In this document: piece by piece, positions 34,080 through 46,917 of the stretch
Layout of the letters: each line of letters opens with the position of its first letter
Numbering within the stretch: position 1 is the stretch's first letter
DNA from: Syncephalis plumigaleata
Lineage: Eukaryota; Zoopagomycota; Zoopagomycetes; Zoopagales; Piptocephalidaceae
NCBI GenBank assembly: GCA_025201365.1
Contig: JAIXMF010000020.1
Coordinates: 248,001 to 312,000, forward strand
Direction: 5' to 3'
DNA: 64,000 bases
Notes under the pieces: generated by a model
What the model was told of the DNA's origin: nothing
Seen by the model: the letters and a program-made list of their open reading frames with translations, nothing else
The model's database searches: none
Translations under genes and position numbers: made by a program

Positions 34080-34489
34080 ATATTATAGGTATTCAAGTCA
34101 AGAATGGATTGGTGCAAGATCCTCATTTAGTGTCCATGTCATTCAAGTCATTATTCCTTGGACCAAGAAATATATCTACAAGATCATTCAATCATTTATT
34201 GAATAAACATGTCGTATTTTGACCATTACATCAATGACAATAGTAGAACAAGTTATGTATAAATTCAAACATTTTACTCTGCCTATCTACTTGTATTAAA
34301 TCGTATAGCTAGCCGATTATAACACATCATTACTGGATTGGTCGAATGCTTTATTGTACGATGAGTCTAACTTGCTTAATAGCAATTTATTACAGTTTAT
34401 AGCATAAAATATCCGTCAATAATTCGGTTGAGAAACGATAACTCAAATGCAAAATGTTAACCATAGTCAATAATCTTATACGGCCCATC
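34080..34489. other. 3' flank of micro-exon gene and RRP43 downstream region
   Basis: It holds the AATAAA at 34202 and otherwise AT-rich sequence without recognisable coding content between two convergent genes. A frame from the last micro-exon gene exon stays open to about 34222 in one phase, but its use would need a different splice phase. Confidence 0.4.
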
Positions 34490-35647
34490 TCAATTATTTG
34501 CCACAAGCGATGACAATTCCGTATAGCGTGACTTGGCCTGCGCAATGCATTGTTGTATTTGCTCCAACGAGCAATAGCCACCGCCATTCTTCCATAGAGC
34601 AGCCAGCTGACCATCCTTCATGAGACAGACGGTAACATGACTGGCTACTAATGGTTCTTCCGAGGCATTGGGATCTGCCAATAGTAAGCGGCTATCATAC
34701 GCAAAATAAATTAGCAAATGCTAGATGAATCAGTCATCTACTTACCCTTCATAAATACCGAATGTAGCTGCGAAAATAAATGGATTCAATGTCAATGGCT
34801 GTGTTATTTGTTCATCAGCACGAACAATGCCTTCATCAGCGTCTAATGATGCACTAGGGATACGAGCTAGCAGTGATTATTAGATTTATGCTTATACTCG
34901 TCTAGTAGATTGATATTCCATCCACTTACTGTTTTTCAAAGCAGCGGACAATGCCAATACACAAGCGTCAAAGATATTGCCATCGTAGTTGAGACACGTT
35001 AAATCGGCATAAATGACCCATACTGCCTGTTCTGGTTCGATGCATAAATCTTCAAGTACCACAACCTTTGATCTAGATTGCCAGCAATTAGTTCGTATAG
35101 CTATTTGGATAGAGTCAGGCATTACATCAAGGATCACTTACAATAGACTGTGCAATCGTTCACTAATCAATTGAGCAAGGTCACCCGGTGGACCTGGTCG
35201 GAATCGCGAGGAACACAATGGACCTAACTCTACGTTTGGCACTACAAATCGACAGTATTCGTTGTATCAGCTTGTCCGTCACAGAGACATATGCTAACAA
35301 ACTGATTACCTACCGAAATAGCCTTGATTAGGATGGTCTAGCGTTGGTTCGGCCACTTCAGCCTTGATACCACAAACGACAGTAGTATCACCGATACGCA
35401 CGACCGCAGAGCCTTCTGCCGTGCCAATACAGCCTATACATCAAAGCGATAAGAATAATGCGAATAACTCGCGACTATTACGTTCTTCGTTCTACTTGCC
35501 AGCATTCACGATTGTAGTACGGAATCCTTCAAATGAACGTCCATCGGGTCGCACATTCTGTTCTAGAATTTTACGATAATACTCCTCGGGCTGAACACGT
35601 TTAAACGTCTCGGCAGTGAACGCGTAGGGTGATACACTCGTCGTCAT
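34490..35647 (-). CDS. RRP43: Exosome core subunit RRP43 (EXOSC8-like)
   Basis: Catalytically inactive RNase PH-fold subunit of the exosome ring (nucleus and cytoplasm). Six exons (35647-35500, 35433-35314, 35241-35142, 35072-34930, 34866-34746, 34691-34490) splice in frame. Landmarks: [76 protein letters not shown] and [20 protein letters not shown]. Intron 1 is GC-AG (GCAAGT) and splitting there gives the expected [17 protein letters not shown]. No frame breaks. Confidence 0.92.
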
Positions 35648-36010
35648 AGTACAGCAATAGACTAGGTCGTAACAAACAAATAAAGGAACGAAGAAAACAA
35701 AAGTTTTTCTGCTTGCTTTTACGATTGTGTCAATGTGCTTCATCAAATTACTATCTCTCTCTCTCTCTCAACGTTGTTTCCATTAATGCGGCACGTCTTT
35801 AGTCTCTCCTTTCGTTTTCACTTGTCGTTGTCTTCTTGGGCTATCCATCTGCATTCCACTGGCTTTTCCTTTCATTATCTTCGTTAGCAGACGGTCATCT
35901 ACAGCTATTCCATTTGAGTATATATATATATGGTCTATAGGAGTATACAGACCACGTAGATAGATAGTTCTGTCACAATATAGCGGTGTTCATTCACAAC
36001 AAGCATAGGA
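35648..36010. promoter_or_regulatory. Divergent promoter, RRP43 / WD40 gene
   Basis: 363 bp between two divergent start codons, with a CT repeat (35754-35769) and a TATA-like run (35918-35929). No coding content. Confidence 0.5.
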
Positions 36011-38110
36011 ATGGATTCGTTTATCAATATGCAGCCAGGTTTAGAGCGAGAGCAGACGGAAAAGATGCTACGCGAGATGCAAACACTAAAGACAAAGCTC
36101 GACACGCTTCAGAATGAGAATGTAGCACTTAAGAAGTCGATATACGATTTATCGGCACGTTACTCGGCCAGTCGACAACGCGCTGGACCCTACTTGATTG
36201 ACTATGACGAGGATACGGCATTGCCACCGGAATTCCTAGAGAAAGCCGATTCACTAGGGCGTGAAGTATCGGAAAGTCTAGGTAACTGATACAGCAATGC
36301 TTTCATATCCATGATTAATCTATGAATAATTGTAGGACATGCGCCGCGTGAAAAGCAATCGGATAAGCGTGTACTGCAACTTAAACATGATCTAAAGGTT
36401 AGTCTACAATATATATATATATATATATTAATCTTATTGATGATGATCTACAATAGAGTCATACGGGAGCTGTTTATACAGTCAAATATTCGCTAAATGG
36501 CAAGATGATTGCATCAGGTTCATTCGACAAGACCGTACGAATATGGGAGCATCAAAAGGAGGTTAGTGAATATTGCTACTGCTACTATTATTGCTATTGT
36601 TAATGTTGCATTACTGTTAGGTTACTTGTTTTCGTAAACATACGCTAAATGTGTCTGATTTATCGTGGACTCATGATTCCAGTGAATTACTATCAGGATC
36701 CTATGATCAAACATGTAAAATATGGTCACTATCTAGTGAGAAATTGAAAGCTTCATTCGATTGTGATGGCTTCGTACAGACGGTGATGTTCCATCCACAA
36801 GGTAAGTATATGAACATGAGTAGAATACAATAGAGTAGTAGCTATGACGTGTAATGACCATGCATGTCTATATACTAGATGTTAACTTATTTGCGGCGGG
36901 TACTTCACGTAACAAACTGCTGATATACGATCAACGTCAGCCAGATCCTATTCAGCAGTTTACCTTGGATGCCATGGTTAATTCGCTGTGAGTGTACTTC
37001 AATAATGGCTTGCATAACAAACTAACATGATAATACCGTGTCATTCATAGATATTTCTGCACAGATGGCAATACAATTATTACAGGTGATGCCAATGGTA
37101 GTATCGATGCCTGGAGTCTTTGTACAAGTAAGTGGCACACACACTATCATGCCTATCCTCGATTGTATATCTTACGCGTAGTTGAGTACAGATCAGCGAA
37201 TTACAAAGATAGATAGTGAACGGACGGGCATACCCATTTCACATGTCACCACTTGTCGTAGTGCAGCAGGTATAGGATAGAAGATAGATCTATTAGACTA
37301 TATGATATAGAATCATTAATGACGACCATTAGATCGAGATGAGGATGCTCCTTATTTAGCAGTTAATAGTTACGACAATGGTAAGTGAAATCATGTAACA
37401 TTGACATAGTGCAAATGCTCATTCATCTTGCTATCTACTAGTTATTCGTTTCTACAAAAGAAATCAGGAACCAGATGGTGTTAATCTACGGTTATTACAC
37501 TCACTCAAGGGATGCAAGAATAAAAACTGGCCTATTCGTAGTTCATTGTTTGAAGGACGTGAGCGTAAGTGCTACCTACCTACCTACATGCATACATGTG
37601 TAGAGTTGCTAATCATACTCTCATTCATTATTAGATGCATCATTGGTGGCTACAACTCGTCCTACCGTATCACATAGCGAAGAATTATTCCTAGATGATG
37701 ATGAGGCAGGCATGTCTACCAACTACAATAATAGGCAAGTATACTATTGTAGTAAATCGTATAATAATACTAACAATAGCAATATGACATTAGTGCCATC
37801 GATGATAATAAGCCATTAGAATCGCGTATGCTACTAGCCAGCGGTAGTGCAGATCCATTTGTCTATTTATATGACGTGGGAGGACTAGAGGTAAGCTCTT
37901 CATTAGCATATGATCATTTGTTAACACGATGATTACATTTAGGGTACTGGTCATTTATTACAACGACTTGAAGGACATACAGATCGTGTGTATTCCGTCG
38001 ACTTTCATCCTACTGAACCCATTCTATGTTCGTGTTCTGCCGATGCCACCATTAAAATATGGGCACCTGTTGGACGTGCTAAGAAGAAGCGTGATCCTAT
38101 TCATTTGTAA
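36011..38110 (+). CDS. WD40-repeat protein with N-terminal coiled coil
   Basis: Twelve exons (36011-36281, 36336-36397, 36457-36561, 36621-36801, 36879-36987, 37051-37127, 37192-37269, 37333-37380, 37442-37564, 37635-37734, 37794-37890, 37943-38110) splice in frame without breaks. Residues 15-50 form a coiled coil (MLREMQTLKTKLDTLQNENV). WD repeats follow: HTGAVYTVKYSLNGKMIASG, GSFDKTVRIWE, GSYDQTCKIWSL, AAGTSRNKLLIYD, GDANGSIDAWSL and a last clear one, GHTDRVYSVDFHPTEPILCS with ADATIKIW. The spacing of repeats 4-5 recalls Prp17/WDR25-type propellers, but I cannot assign an orthologue. Intron 10 (37735-37793) is GC-AG with branch TACTAACA. The acceptor of exon 7 was chosen to keep frame. Confidence 0.85.
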
Positions 38111-38292
38111 ATTTAATATGATACTACCGCCATATCATAATAAAGCATGTTTACTAGAGATATTGACATGTTACTATTAGTATTGGATCAAATGGTCCCT
38201 TGGTGGATTTTTATTTAAAGCACAAAAGAACAAGTAATAGCAATAATAACAATTACGAATAAGATAAGAGAAAATGAATATGCTTATAATAA

Positions 38293-39964
38293 TTAATGAT
38301 CGGCATTAGAGCCACGTCTTGGTATAGCGAAACCGCCTACTCTTGGTGGTAATGGTGGACCTGCTGATATACCGTGTGCCATTGGCATACCTGTAGGTGG
38401 TGAGGAAGCAGAGGGTGGAGGATAGATACTACCTGGATTATAATGCGATGCAGCTGGTGGTAAGGCAAATCCACCAGGACCACCTGCCATATGAGGAGGA
38501 GGATAGATGGAATTATTACCGTACATTTGTTGCTGTTGTTGTAGTAGTAGCTGCTGTTGCTGATGGATACGAGATCCAAGAGGTGGAGATGGTGGGTAGA
38601 TACCACCTACAAAGCTAGGAGAACTCATTGTAGGTGGTTGTGGTTGTGGTGGTGGTGGATACACATTAGATGGTGGATAGGAAGGTGAAGCGGATGTCAC
38701 AGGTGGATACATACTAGCAGTAGTGGGTGGATAAGCAGGACTAGCCATGGGTGAGGGTGTATGATGTGGTTGTGGTGGAGGATACATGGTAGGTGATTGC
38801 GGTTGATTATGTGTTGCCGCGGTAGTAGTCGTTGGACGTGATGGTGGCGGGTACATATGAGCAGCTGGGGATTGACCACCTGACATGGGCGGGTAAGGAG
38901 CAGCAGCGGTAGTGGGTGGCGGATAGGGTGCAGCCACCGATGCCGGTGTACTAGCAGCAGTAACAATAGGTGATTGTGGTGTCTGTATAGGTGGATAAGG
39001 CGTATGCGCTGATGCTGTATGATGATTATGACTGGTAGGTGGTGAGACATTTGAAGGTGCAGCAGGTAGATATACAGAAGTAGTATGATGTTGCTGATGT
39101 TGAGGATGAGCATGATGATTGTTATGCGATGATGGAGGAGGATATTGTGTATTATGAAGTGGTGTTGGTGAGGTAGGTTTCGTTGTAGGTGATGGAGGTG
39201 GAGGTGGTTTCGATGTGTTTACTGCAGGTGGTATTGCTGTAGCACCACCACCACCACTATTATTGTTATTAGGTGGTTTTGTATGAACAGCATTAGCGGC
39301 TGCTGCTAAAGCAATAGCTGCTGCTTCAGTTACTGGTTTAGGACCAGCAGTGGATGCATTGGCAGATGGACGATGAATCGATGCACTATGCTTAACAGGA
39401 GCAGATGTATTACCAAGATTCACCGTAGGATTAATAATAGGTTCACCCTAATACGAGTCATTAGTTAGATACATGTTAATGGTTATAATAAATGAACTAG
39501 TAACTTACTGGTCGAATAAATGTAAGTTCAAGGTAGATCTCACCGGCATATTTACCGCGGTCCTTTAGTTCGAACCAGCCTTTTTTTATCATTCAATCTA
39601 GTTAGCTAACAATATCAGCTTATAGTAGAATATTCTATTACTTACTGTCAAATTGTCGATCAGAAAATACTCGTTTCAGTTCAATCATACATTCACCAAT
39701 GAATTTGGATTCATTAAGTCCTGCTGCAAATGCCTTGACAAACATCTGGTTGCTACCTTCGTGAATATCGTAGCGTAGCACATCACTCCACTGTGGTTTG
39801 CGTCCACCTCGTTTGTCCGCTTTGGTGGCATGCTTCTCACTACCACAAGTGACTTCCAAGTAGGGATCTTGTTTCGAGATGAGGTCCTTCTCTTTAAGTT
39901 CACGACCAGCTATCGGTCTTACTTCCAATGTACCAAGGGCCGCTTTCTGGCCAAAGAGTGGCAT
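38293..39964 (-). CDS. C2-domain protein with a long YPP-rich tail (Inn1/Fic1-like?)
   Basis: Exons 39964-39646, 39579-39509 and 39447-38293, about 514 residues. Residues 8-130 are a C2 domain: GTLEVRPIAGRELKEKDLIS, KQDPYLEVTCG, RRKPQWSD-like RGGRKPQWSDVLRYD, GECMIELKRVF, WFELKDRGKYAGEIYLEL. The rest is proline-rich and disordered with about 13 YPP repeats (YPPPSS, PYPPIQ, MYPPPSR, IYPPPH and others) and PxxP runs. A C2 head with a proline-rich tail is the layout of the fungal cytokinesis proteins Inn1 and Fic1, whose tails bind SH3 domains; the assignment is by architecture only. The exon 2 acceptor follows an A-run and is weak. Confidence 0.8.
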
Positions 39965-40704
39965 GATGATGTTAGCGGTGGATAATAGGCTGGGATGAAG
40001 CGGAATGAAATATGAAGCGTGTGCAGTGAAAGAGAATAGAACGAGAACAGAGAAATGAGTGTAAATGAAACTATCGTATTTTGATAAATGTGCGTGACCC
40101 TTACAACGCCGAACAGACAAGGTATATGCATGTACACGCACACACGCACACAGCCACTAAAAGAGAAGAAGAGCAAGAGGTAACTAGTTGGGCACGTATG
40201 CGTGTGTAGGACAAAAGGTTAAGATATAGTTGTTACTAGTGTGTGATAGCAGCTACCACTAGCTAAAGTTGAATTGGATTAAGTAGTGTACAAGGTTACA
40301 AATAATGAGCCATCGACCAGCCAAGCATTATGACGACATGAACACCATATTGGGTAATTTATTAATAGTTCTTAATAGAAAGCCAAGAACCAGGATGATT
40401 AACAAACAAACCTGTAAAACAAGACTACACAAATTATAGGGTTTTACATAGGTTTATTGGAAATGACAACTTGTATCTCTGCTTAACTGATTACAATAAA
40501 GAAATGTAGATATTTATTAATGATGTCCCTATTCCTAATAGTTTCGTACCATTGTTGTTCATTATTGTACAGTAAATTAGAAATGCTGTCATGGCACGAA
40601 TGTAACACATTGTTGCTGTTCATTCTCTAGTGTAGATATCATGAATAGATTCACTCGAATAAGATCAGTATCCCACATCCCATATCTTATCTTATCATTG
40701 TAGG
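39965..40704. other. Intergenic region
   Basis: Mainly the 5' flank of the C2 gene. A short ATG frame at 40306 (MSHRPAKHYDDMNTIL) is followed by a possible donor GTAATT, but nothing downstream could be joined to it, so it is not called as a gene. Confidence 0.4.
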
Positions 40705-41475
40705 CTATTCCGACATGGACTTGTCCGTCATGGTGGCGGGTTTACCAAACGTGTTTTCTACGTGTTGTCGTATGGCAGTCAATGGATTGGCCTTGAACGC
40801 AGGATGACCCAATACAGCTTGGAAACGAGCCATTTCATTCTTTGCTATTTTGTCGCGTTTACGCGTACCCGGCTGCTTATCCGGTTGCTGATGCTTATCC
40901 TTCATCTGTAGTGCCATATCCATTCCTTGTACAGTTCGACTGAGTTCCGACCAGTCAGTCAGTAAATGACTCGTTGCTTGTTCCTTGTTCTTTTTACGCT
41001 TATCGTTACTCGCTTTTTGCTTTGCCTTCTTAGCATTGAGTAGATCATTATGCGTATGCTCCAGTCCTATACACACCCACATATGAGTATGGAATGGATC
41101 TATCGATGAATAAGCATTGCAATTAATATAATTACTTACGAGCTAGTAGTTGTTTACGGCGTTGTTCTCGCTTTTCGCGTTTGGTTGCTGGCTTAGATGA
41201 GATTAGCGTATCTGCACTACCATCTACATTCAATGGTACAATGCCTGGTACTGTTGCAGTCACTGGTTTACTGTTCTATATATCATAATAGTAGCAATAG
41301 TAGTATGATCATGTTAGTCATTTCTATATTTATTACCGCACTACTCTCTTATTACCTCAGCATCAGTAGATTCGGGAACAATACGCTCTACAGCAGATCC
41401 ATGTGCGAATGCTCGCTTTGATATATGGGCAGCAGCCACATGAACACGCGCGCGTTTGTTAACTACCTTTGGCAT
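40705..41475 (-). CDS. SLX9: SLX9 ribosome biogenesis protein
   Basis: Pre-40S assembly and export factor. Exons 41475-41356, 41275-41140 and 41066-40705 splice to about 205 residues. Typical features: basic N-terminus (MPKVVNKRARVHVAAAHISK), the KREKREQRRKQLLARLEHTH helix and the C-terminal signature ARFQAVLGHPAFKANPLTAI followed by RQHVENTF. Highly Lys/Arg/Gln-rich. No frame breaks. Confidence 0.85.
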
Positions 41476-43292
41476 ATTGTCTGTTGATTAAGCAAGAAAG
41501 AAGGAAAAAAAGAAAAAAACTATGCTCTGTAGTAACAACAAAATTGTACACCTTCCATTTTTATTGTTTCACTAATACTAAGACATTATAATAAATTATA
41601 GATTACTTTGTAAATATAATATCAGAATGAATCCATTTATTATTGCAGATAGAATGAGATATGATTCAATACAGATGAAAGATGACATGGTCACATAGGT
41701 TGTTCTCCTTTGTAGCAAATAAGTAAAATGTTCCGATTCAACATCTCCTTCATCATCGTCATCATCGGTGACAACGTATCAGCATGCGTCATTCACTAGA
41801 TGTACAAGTCCTTGTAACTTACTAGTTCATTTATTACTAGCAGAATGAGCTTTTACTACACTATTGAATCAACCTATCTAAATGTACAAGTACTTGTCAC
41901 TATCAAGTAACAGTATTACGTAGATTATCTCCATATTGTAACAAGAGATTATTGGTATACATGTACTTGTCACATCAATTCATCTTATTATTTGATATAG
42001 TTGAATGTCTCTACTAATCACAACCTAATCTATATGTTTAAGCTTCGTTGTCATAATTCCGTCCTTGTCAGCCATTCCCCTTATTATACTACGCAATAGC
42101 AGTTAACTGAGTTTAAATTAACTGTAGCGGCATTCTAGCATGAACGTCTGTGTTGGTCATTTTTCCTTTTCACAATTGACTGCGCTCACGCATTCTCTCT
42201 CTTCTCCTCTCTACAACTACTAGGTCTACTAGGTCTACTACAAACTACTTCTACTTCTACTACATTAAGCGTTCCCTATTCTAGTTATTGTTTGCGATAT
42301 AAAGACAATAGGCGCATCCTACCAAGTACAGTCGTATTTGGCCTTAACTCTACACTATATTACCCTTTGTATACGCATATATTTACATACATACACTCCG
42401 TTGACATACCTTTTCTTTCGCCATTCGTTGGTCATCTGAACTATCGGGTTGACCACAGGGTTATGGTATTATACGACAACAACAACTACAAGAGTAGTAT
42501 ATATACGGTAACACGACTATTACTTGTCTAATAGCTACTGCAAGTATTTCGACTATTATCACTATTCATACTGGTAGCTGCGCTGTGCACTGGTGCCATT
42601 ATTAACAGGGCGACGACAACGACGCGTGTGTATCAAACCTGTATCGCGGTTAACTGTGCTCTACCTTTTTATAGGAACGTGAACACCATCAACAGCAGTA
42701 ACAGTAATAGTAGAGTAGAGCCACGACGACGACGACTATTACGCCGTTCCTTCCTTCATTGCACACACACACACACGGACACACAGACACACAGACAGAC
42801 TCTCTCTTTCTCTCTCTTTCTTCCGTTCACACTTATTTCTTTCCTTTCTTATTCCTTTCTCTTTCCTACTTTTATCTCGCTCTCTCGCTCTCTCTCTCTT
42901 ACTTTCACTTTTCTGTTTGTTTATCCTTGGACCTATCGTGTTTCCTTCATCCCTTTACTATTTGGTCATTAGGCATATAGTCTATTTATTGTGCAGTATA
43001 ACAGACAGCCATTTATTTATCTTACTCGTTACCGGTGGAATCAAAAGAAAGAAAAAACGCATCAACAAACAGACGTCGAAAGTGCTAGTGTGGTTTGGCG
43101 ACATTTGTTTTCCTGTATATTCCGAACAAGAAGACAGTATAACCAATAGTAGCTGTACTGACGGGTTGGTACGTAGATATATGTATATATGCATGTACGT
43201 ATATGTATAGATAGGTTATATGCTTGCTACTGGTATGATTAGTATTGGCGTTATTATTAGGATTATCAGTTTGCAGCATATGACTATGCATC

Positions 43293-43396
<104 letters not shown>

Positions 43397-43630
43397 GAGA
43401 TATATAAATGACTAACTGGCTAACTCTTTGCTTACTATACAGCGCTATTACTTGTCGTATTCATTTAAACGACTGCATTAACTTGTTATCACTATCATCA
43501 TTATTGTCATTATTTCATTATTATCATTATTATCTCTACTACTGCCAAGTGCTTAAAAGTAAGTACCAGATAGATGATGCTGATGCTGATGATGGCCATG
43601 CTTGGCATACTAGTTGGATCGGCAACATGT

Positions 43631-43679
43631 AACTGCGTGGCCGTAACCAGTGAGCATAGTGAAAAGCGGTCACGCAGTT
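43631..43679. repeat. Strong hairpin upstream of BEM1
   Basis: Arms AACTGCGTGGCCG (43631-43643) and CGGTCACGCAGTT (43667-43679) pair over 13 positions with one G-T pair, closing a 23-nt loop. It lies about 190 bp before the BEM1 ATG and, if transcribed, would be a stable 5'-leader stem. Confidence 0.7.
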
Positions 43680-43868
43680 ATGTGTGCGTCATCAGTATTA
43701 GCGTCATTGGCATCACTCGTATCATTACTATTAGGTAGCATAGGATTACTGATAATACTTACGAATTGATATTCATCTTTCTCTCTCTCCTTTTTCTGTT
43801 TCTTGCCTTGTTAACTACGCCAACTAGCATAACGATCTATCCCTTCTATTCATCATACGTCGTCTACA

Positions 43869-45719
43869 ATGCCAAAATTCAAGTCGCTATCCGATATTCG
43901 CCGGTCGATTAAGGGCGATTTACCGCCACCGCCGCCTAGTAGGCTCAATGCTGGTGTGCCCTCTGCCATGATTCCACCTAAAAAGGTGATTAAAGCGTTG
44001 TACGATTTCAATGCAGAATCGCCGAACGAATTGTCATTTCGTGCTGGCGACTTCTTTCATGTGATCGGCAACGAGAACGATGTCAACTGGTACGAGGCAC
44101 ACAATCCATTGACGAACGCGCGTGGTATGGTACCCGTCAAGTATTTCCAAGAGTTAGGCCGACAAGCTTCATCGCCGCCCAGTGCTACGCCGCCCGCTTT
44201 ACCGCCTATTGCTAGTGGTATGTCACGCTTTTCTAACGTCGATGACATTATTGGTAATGGTAGTGCAGATTTTAGCTATAATAACAATAATGGTAACAGC
44301 CACCACAGCCAGCATCAGCACAGTAACAGTAGTGGTAGTGCTATGGGAGGTGCTGGCAACTCGTTCCGTTCACCGCCCAATTCCGCGGGTGGCAATCGAC
44401 GTACGAACTCGTCGCTCTCCTCCAACTCTGGTGCCGGCGCTTCCGGGGACTATCGCGGACATCGATCGCGTCCCAGTAATAGTAGTCATTTATCGGCCAG
44501 CGGAATGGCCCATTCGCTACACGGTGTGGTGATGTACGATTTCACCGCGGAACGACCGAATGAACTAGGAGCACAAGCAGGTGACGACATTCTTATTGTG
44601 GCGCAGTCGCACGAGGACTGGTTCGTGGCCAAGTTCATCAATCGTCTTGGTGGTCCGGGTCTCATTCCCGTATCGTACGTCGAGGTACGCGATCCCGAGA
44701 CGAACGAGCCCACCGAGGATCTCTACGGTCTTATGGAACGATTGCAGATTGTACTACCCACGGTCGAGGATTGGAAACGACAAATGATGCAACAAGAGCA
44801 AGCGGGTCTGATTAACAATAACGGTAGCGGTAATGGTAATAGTAACCATCAAGGTAGACATCAGCGCGGTTTATCGAACAATTCACATCGCTCACATGGC
44901 ACACAAGGTTCATCCGGTGGTCTTGCTAGAACTGGATCCGGTTCAGGACAATTGTATAATTCAGAGATTGTCGACACCGCTTGTATCGAATCGTATATCA
45001 CGCAGGAGATGCAGTTCTGGTTCTTAATACGTCTATTTATGCGTGACGGGTCACAACGTACCGTTTATCGTGTATACGAGGATTTCTACGCATTCCAGAT
45101 TGCGTTACTCGACAGTTTCCCCGAGGAAGCTGGACGTACGGGACGTCGACGTATCCTTCCCTACATGCCGGCACCCATCTCGGTGGTGGACGAGAATGTA
45201 ACCGCTGAGCGGTGTGGATTTCTCGACACTTACATTAAAGAGTTGTGCGAGGTACCCGAGTACATTCGTAACTCGCAATTGGTACGCAAGTTCTTTGGAC
45301 TCGAGGAAGACGACGATGATGAACCAGAGGAATCCGAGCAAGATGGACAGCGTCATCGACACACGGCCTCCAACGGTTCATCCGGAGGACATCATCGTCG
45401 TCCCTCGCCACCCAACAGTAGCAGTGGTGGAGTGATTAGTCCAATATCCGAAACACCCAGTGCTACAGGCATGACGAGTAGCAATAGCAACATGCTTAAG
45501 GTCAAGTTGATGCACAACGATGACTTGATTGCCATCCGTGTACCCGCCAATATCACTTATGTAGCACTATGGGAGAAGGTATTTGAACGATTGGGTTCTA
45601 CGGTACGCGCAGTATCGTGGAAGACACCGAGCGGCGATTGGAGTACCCTCGATAGTGAGGAGGATCTACGCCAAGCACTGGCCGAGACAGGTGGTAAACT
45701 CACCCTTCATGCCACGTAA
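43869..45719 (+). CDS. BEM1: BEM1/Scd2 polarity scaffold
   Basis: Scaffold linking Cdc42, its exchange factor and PAK kinase at sites of polarised growth. Single exon, 616 residues. Order: basic start MPKFKSLSDIRRSIKGDLPP, SH3-1 (about 42-100, KALYDFNAESPNELSFRAGD), Ser/Asn/Gly linker, SH3-2 (about 218-275, VVMYDFTAERPNELGAQAGD), PX domain (about 365-480, YITQEMQFWFLIRLFMRDGS, YRVYEDFYAFQIALLDSFPE), acidic/Ser linker, PB1 domain at the C-terminus (LKVKLMHNDDLIAIRVP, GDWSTLDSEEDLRQAL). Domain order and length match Bem1. It has no introns, unlike most neighbours. Confidence 0.96.
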   Translation: MPKFKSLSDIRRSIKGDLPPPPPSRLNAGVPSAMIPPKKVIKALYDFNAESPNELSFRAGDFFHVIGNENDVNWYEAHNPLTNARGMVPVKYFQELGRQASSPPSATPPALPPIASGMSRFSNVDDIIGNGSADFSYNNNNGNSHHSQHQHSNSSGSAMGGAGNSFRSPPNSAGGNRRTNSSLSSNSGAGASGDYRGHRSRPSNSSHLSASGMAHSLHGVVMYDFTAERPNELGAQAGDDILIVAQSHEDWFVAKFINRLGGPGLIPVSYVEVRDPETNEPTEDLYGLMERLQIVLPTVEDWKRQMMQQEQAGLINNNGSGNGNSNHQGRHQRGLSNNSHRSHGTQGSSGGLARTGSGSGQLYNSEIVDTACIESYITQEMQFWFLIRLFMRDGSQRTVYRVYEDFYAFQIALLDSFPEEAGRTGRRRILPYMPAPISVVDENVTAERCGFLDTYIKELCEVPEYIRNSQLVRKFFGLEEDDDDEPEESEQDGQRHRHTASNGSSGGHHRRPSPPNSSSGGVISPISETPSATGMTSSNSNMLKVKLMHNDDLIAIRVPANITYVALWEKVFERLGSTVRAVSWKTPSGDWSTLDSEEDLRQALAETGGKLTLHAT

Positions 45720-46917
45720 TTTATAATAATACGACTATCGCTGTCTACACCGCTCTTATATTAGCAATGACAGTGGTAGTCATCGGTGTACAGCCACCGC
45801 ATATATCTTTATTTCCTTTTTCTTTCTCTTAAAAATATACAGAACACTGATGGTAATGATGTTAGTGATGTTGATGTTGATGATTCTTGTTCAAAATTAC
45901 AATGATCTGCCTATTATATTGATTCTAATAAATAATATAATTAATGCAAGCTTATTTATTTAATCATCGTGTAATTAATTCATTTGTAGAAAGAAGACAA
46001 CTATAACATCTATACGAGTATTATTGCATCAAGCCAAGTCATTCTAATAGCAACGCTTTATCGTATCTACCTTACATACAATATACATGTTCAGTCATTG
46101 CAACGCCTTCTCCTTTTTACGTCAAAGGCTGTACTCCTCATCCATTTAACTAATTACCTCACCTCACTAGTAAACATTACTGCTATTGTTGTAGTAGTTG
46201 TTGTTTGTTAGCTAAGGCAACGGTTGTATATTGTGTGACACATTGAATGACAGCAGCTAATTGTCTCATACTGAGTCAACCCTTGCCTAATCCTGTATAG
46301 CGAATGAGGCAGTCCAACCCTAAAATTGCATCACTATTAGACACGCATATCTATTTGTAGATAGGAGATGGCCCATATGTCCGCACTCGCTAGCTTACTA
46401 TAAATAGCCAATGTTATTACTGCTACGTGTTCACTTGTTCACTCGCCATTCATTGTTGCTCTATTGCTTCATTGTTGTATTATCTATTTATTTCTGATTC
46501 TAGTGTGTGTGCGTGTGTGTGTGCTTGTCTCATCTCTTACATTTATTTGTTAGTACTTACACCTTTCCGCTTTCTCTTATTTGATATCTAGTCATTCACA
46601 CGCGCCTTCTATTCAATTGGTGTGCACAGATATAGCAGTATTTATTGATATTGATTGATCATCATTGATTATTCATTATTTATTTTGGGTTGGTTAGAAA
46701 TACTTGGCATTATACCGACTTCTTGCTCTTTCACCTTCACTTTCCACTCAATCTTATTGATCGTGGCTACTTTGATAATCTACTCAAAGTTGTTGCTATT
46801 CTCTATTGCAATTATTGTCATACTGGCGTATTTATTACATACGTTGATTACCGTGGCTTCATTGGATTATACTTTAGTGCCATCACTTTTACTTCCTCTT
46901 CGCTTAACAACTACACC
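45720..46917. other. Intergenic region and ATG-free leader of the bZIP gene
   Basis: BEM1 3' end (AATAAT-rich, about 45925), then AT-rich spacer. A TATA-like ACTATAAATAG lies near 46399. From about 46414 to the start codon at 46918 the + strand contains no ATG, which suggests a long leader free of upstream start codons. Confidence 0.5.

Noticed and set aside
40306-40438. Small gene beginning MSHRPAKHYDDMNTIL
   Set aside because: Only 44 codons, no recognisable continuation across the possible donor and no similarity I can name.
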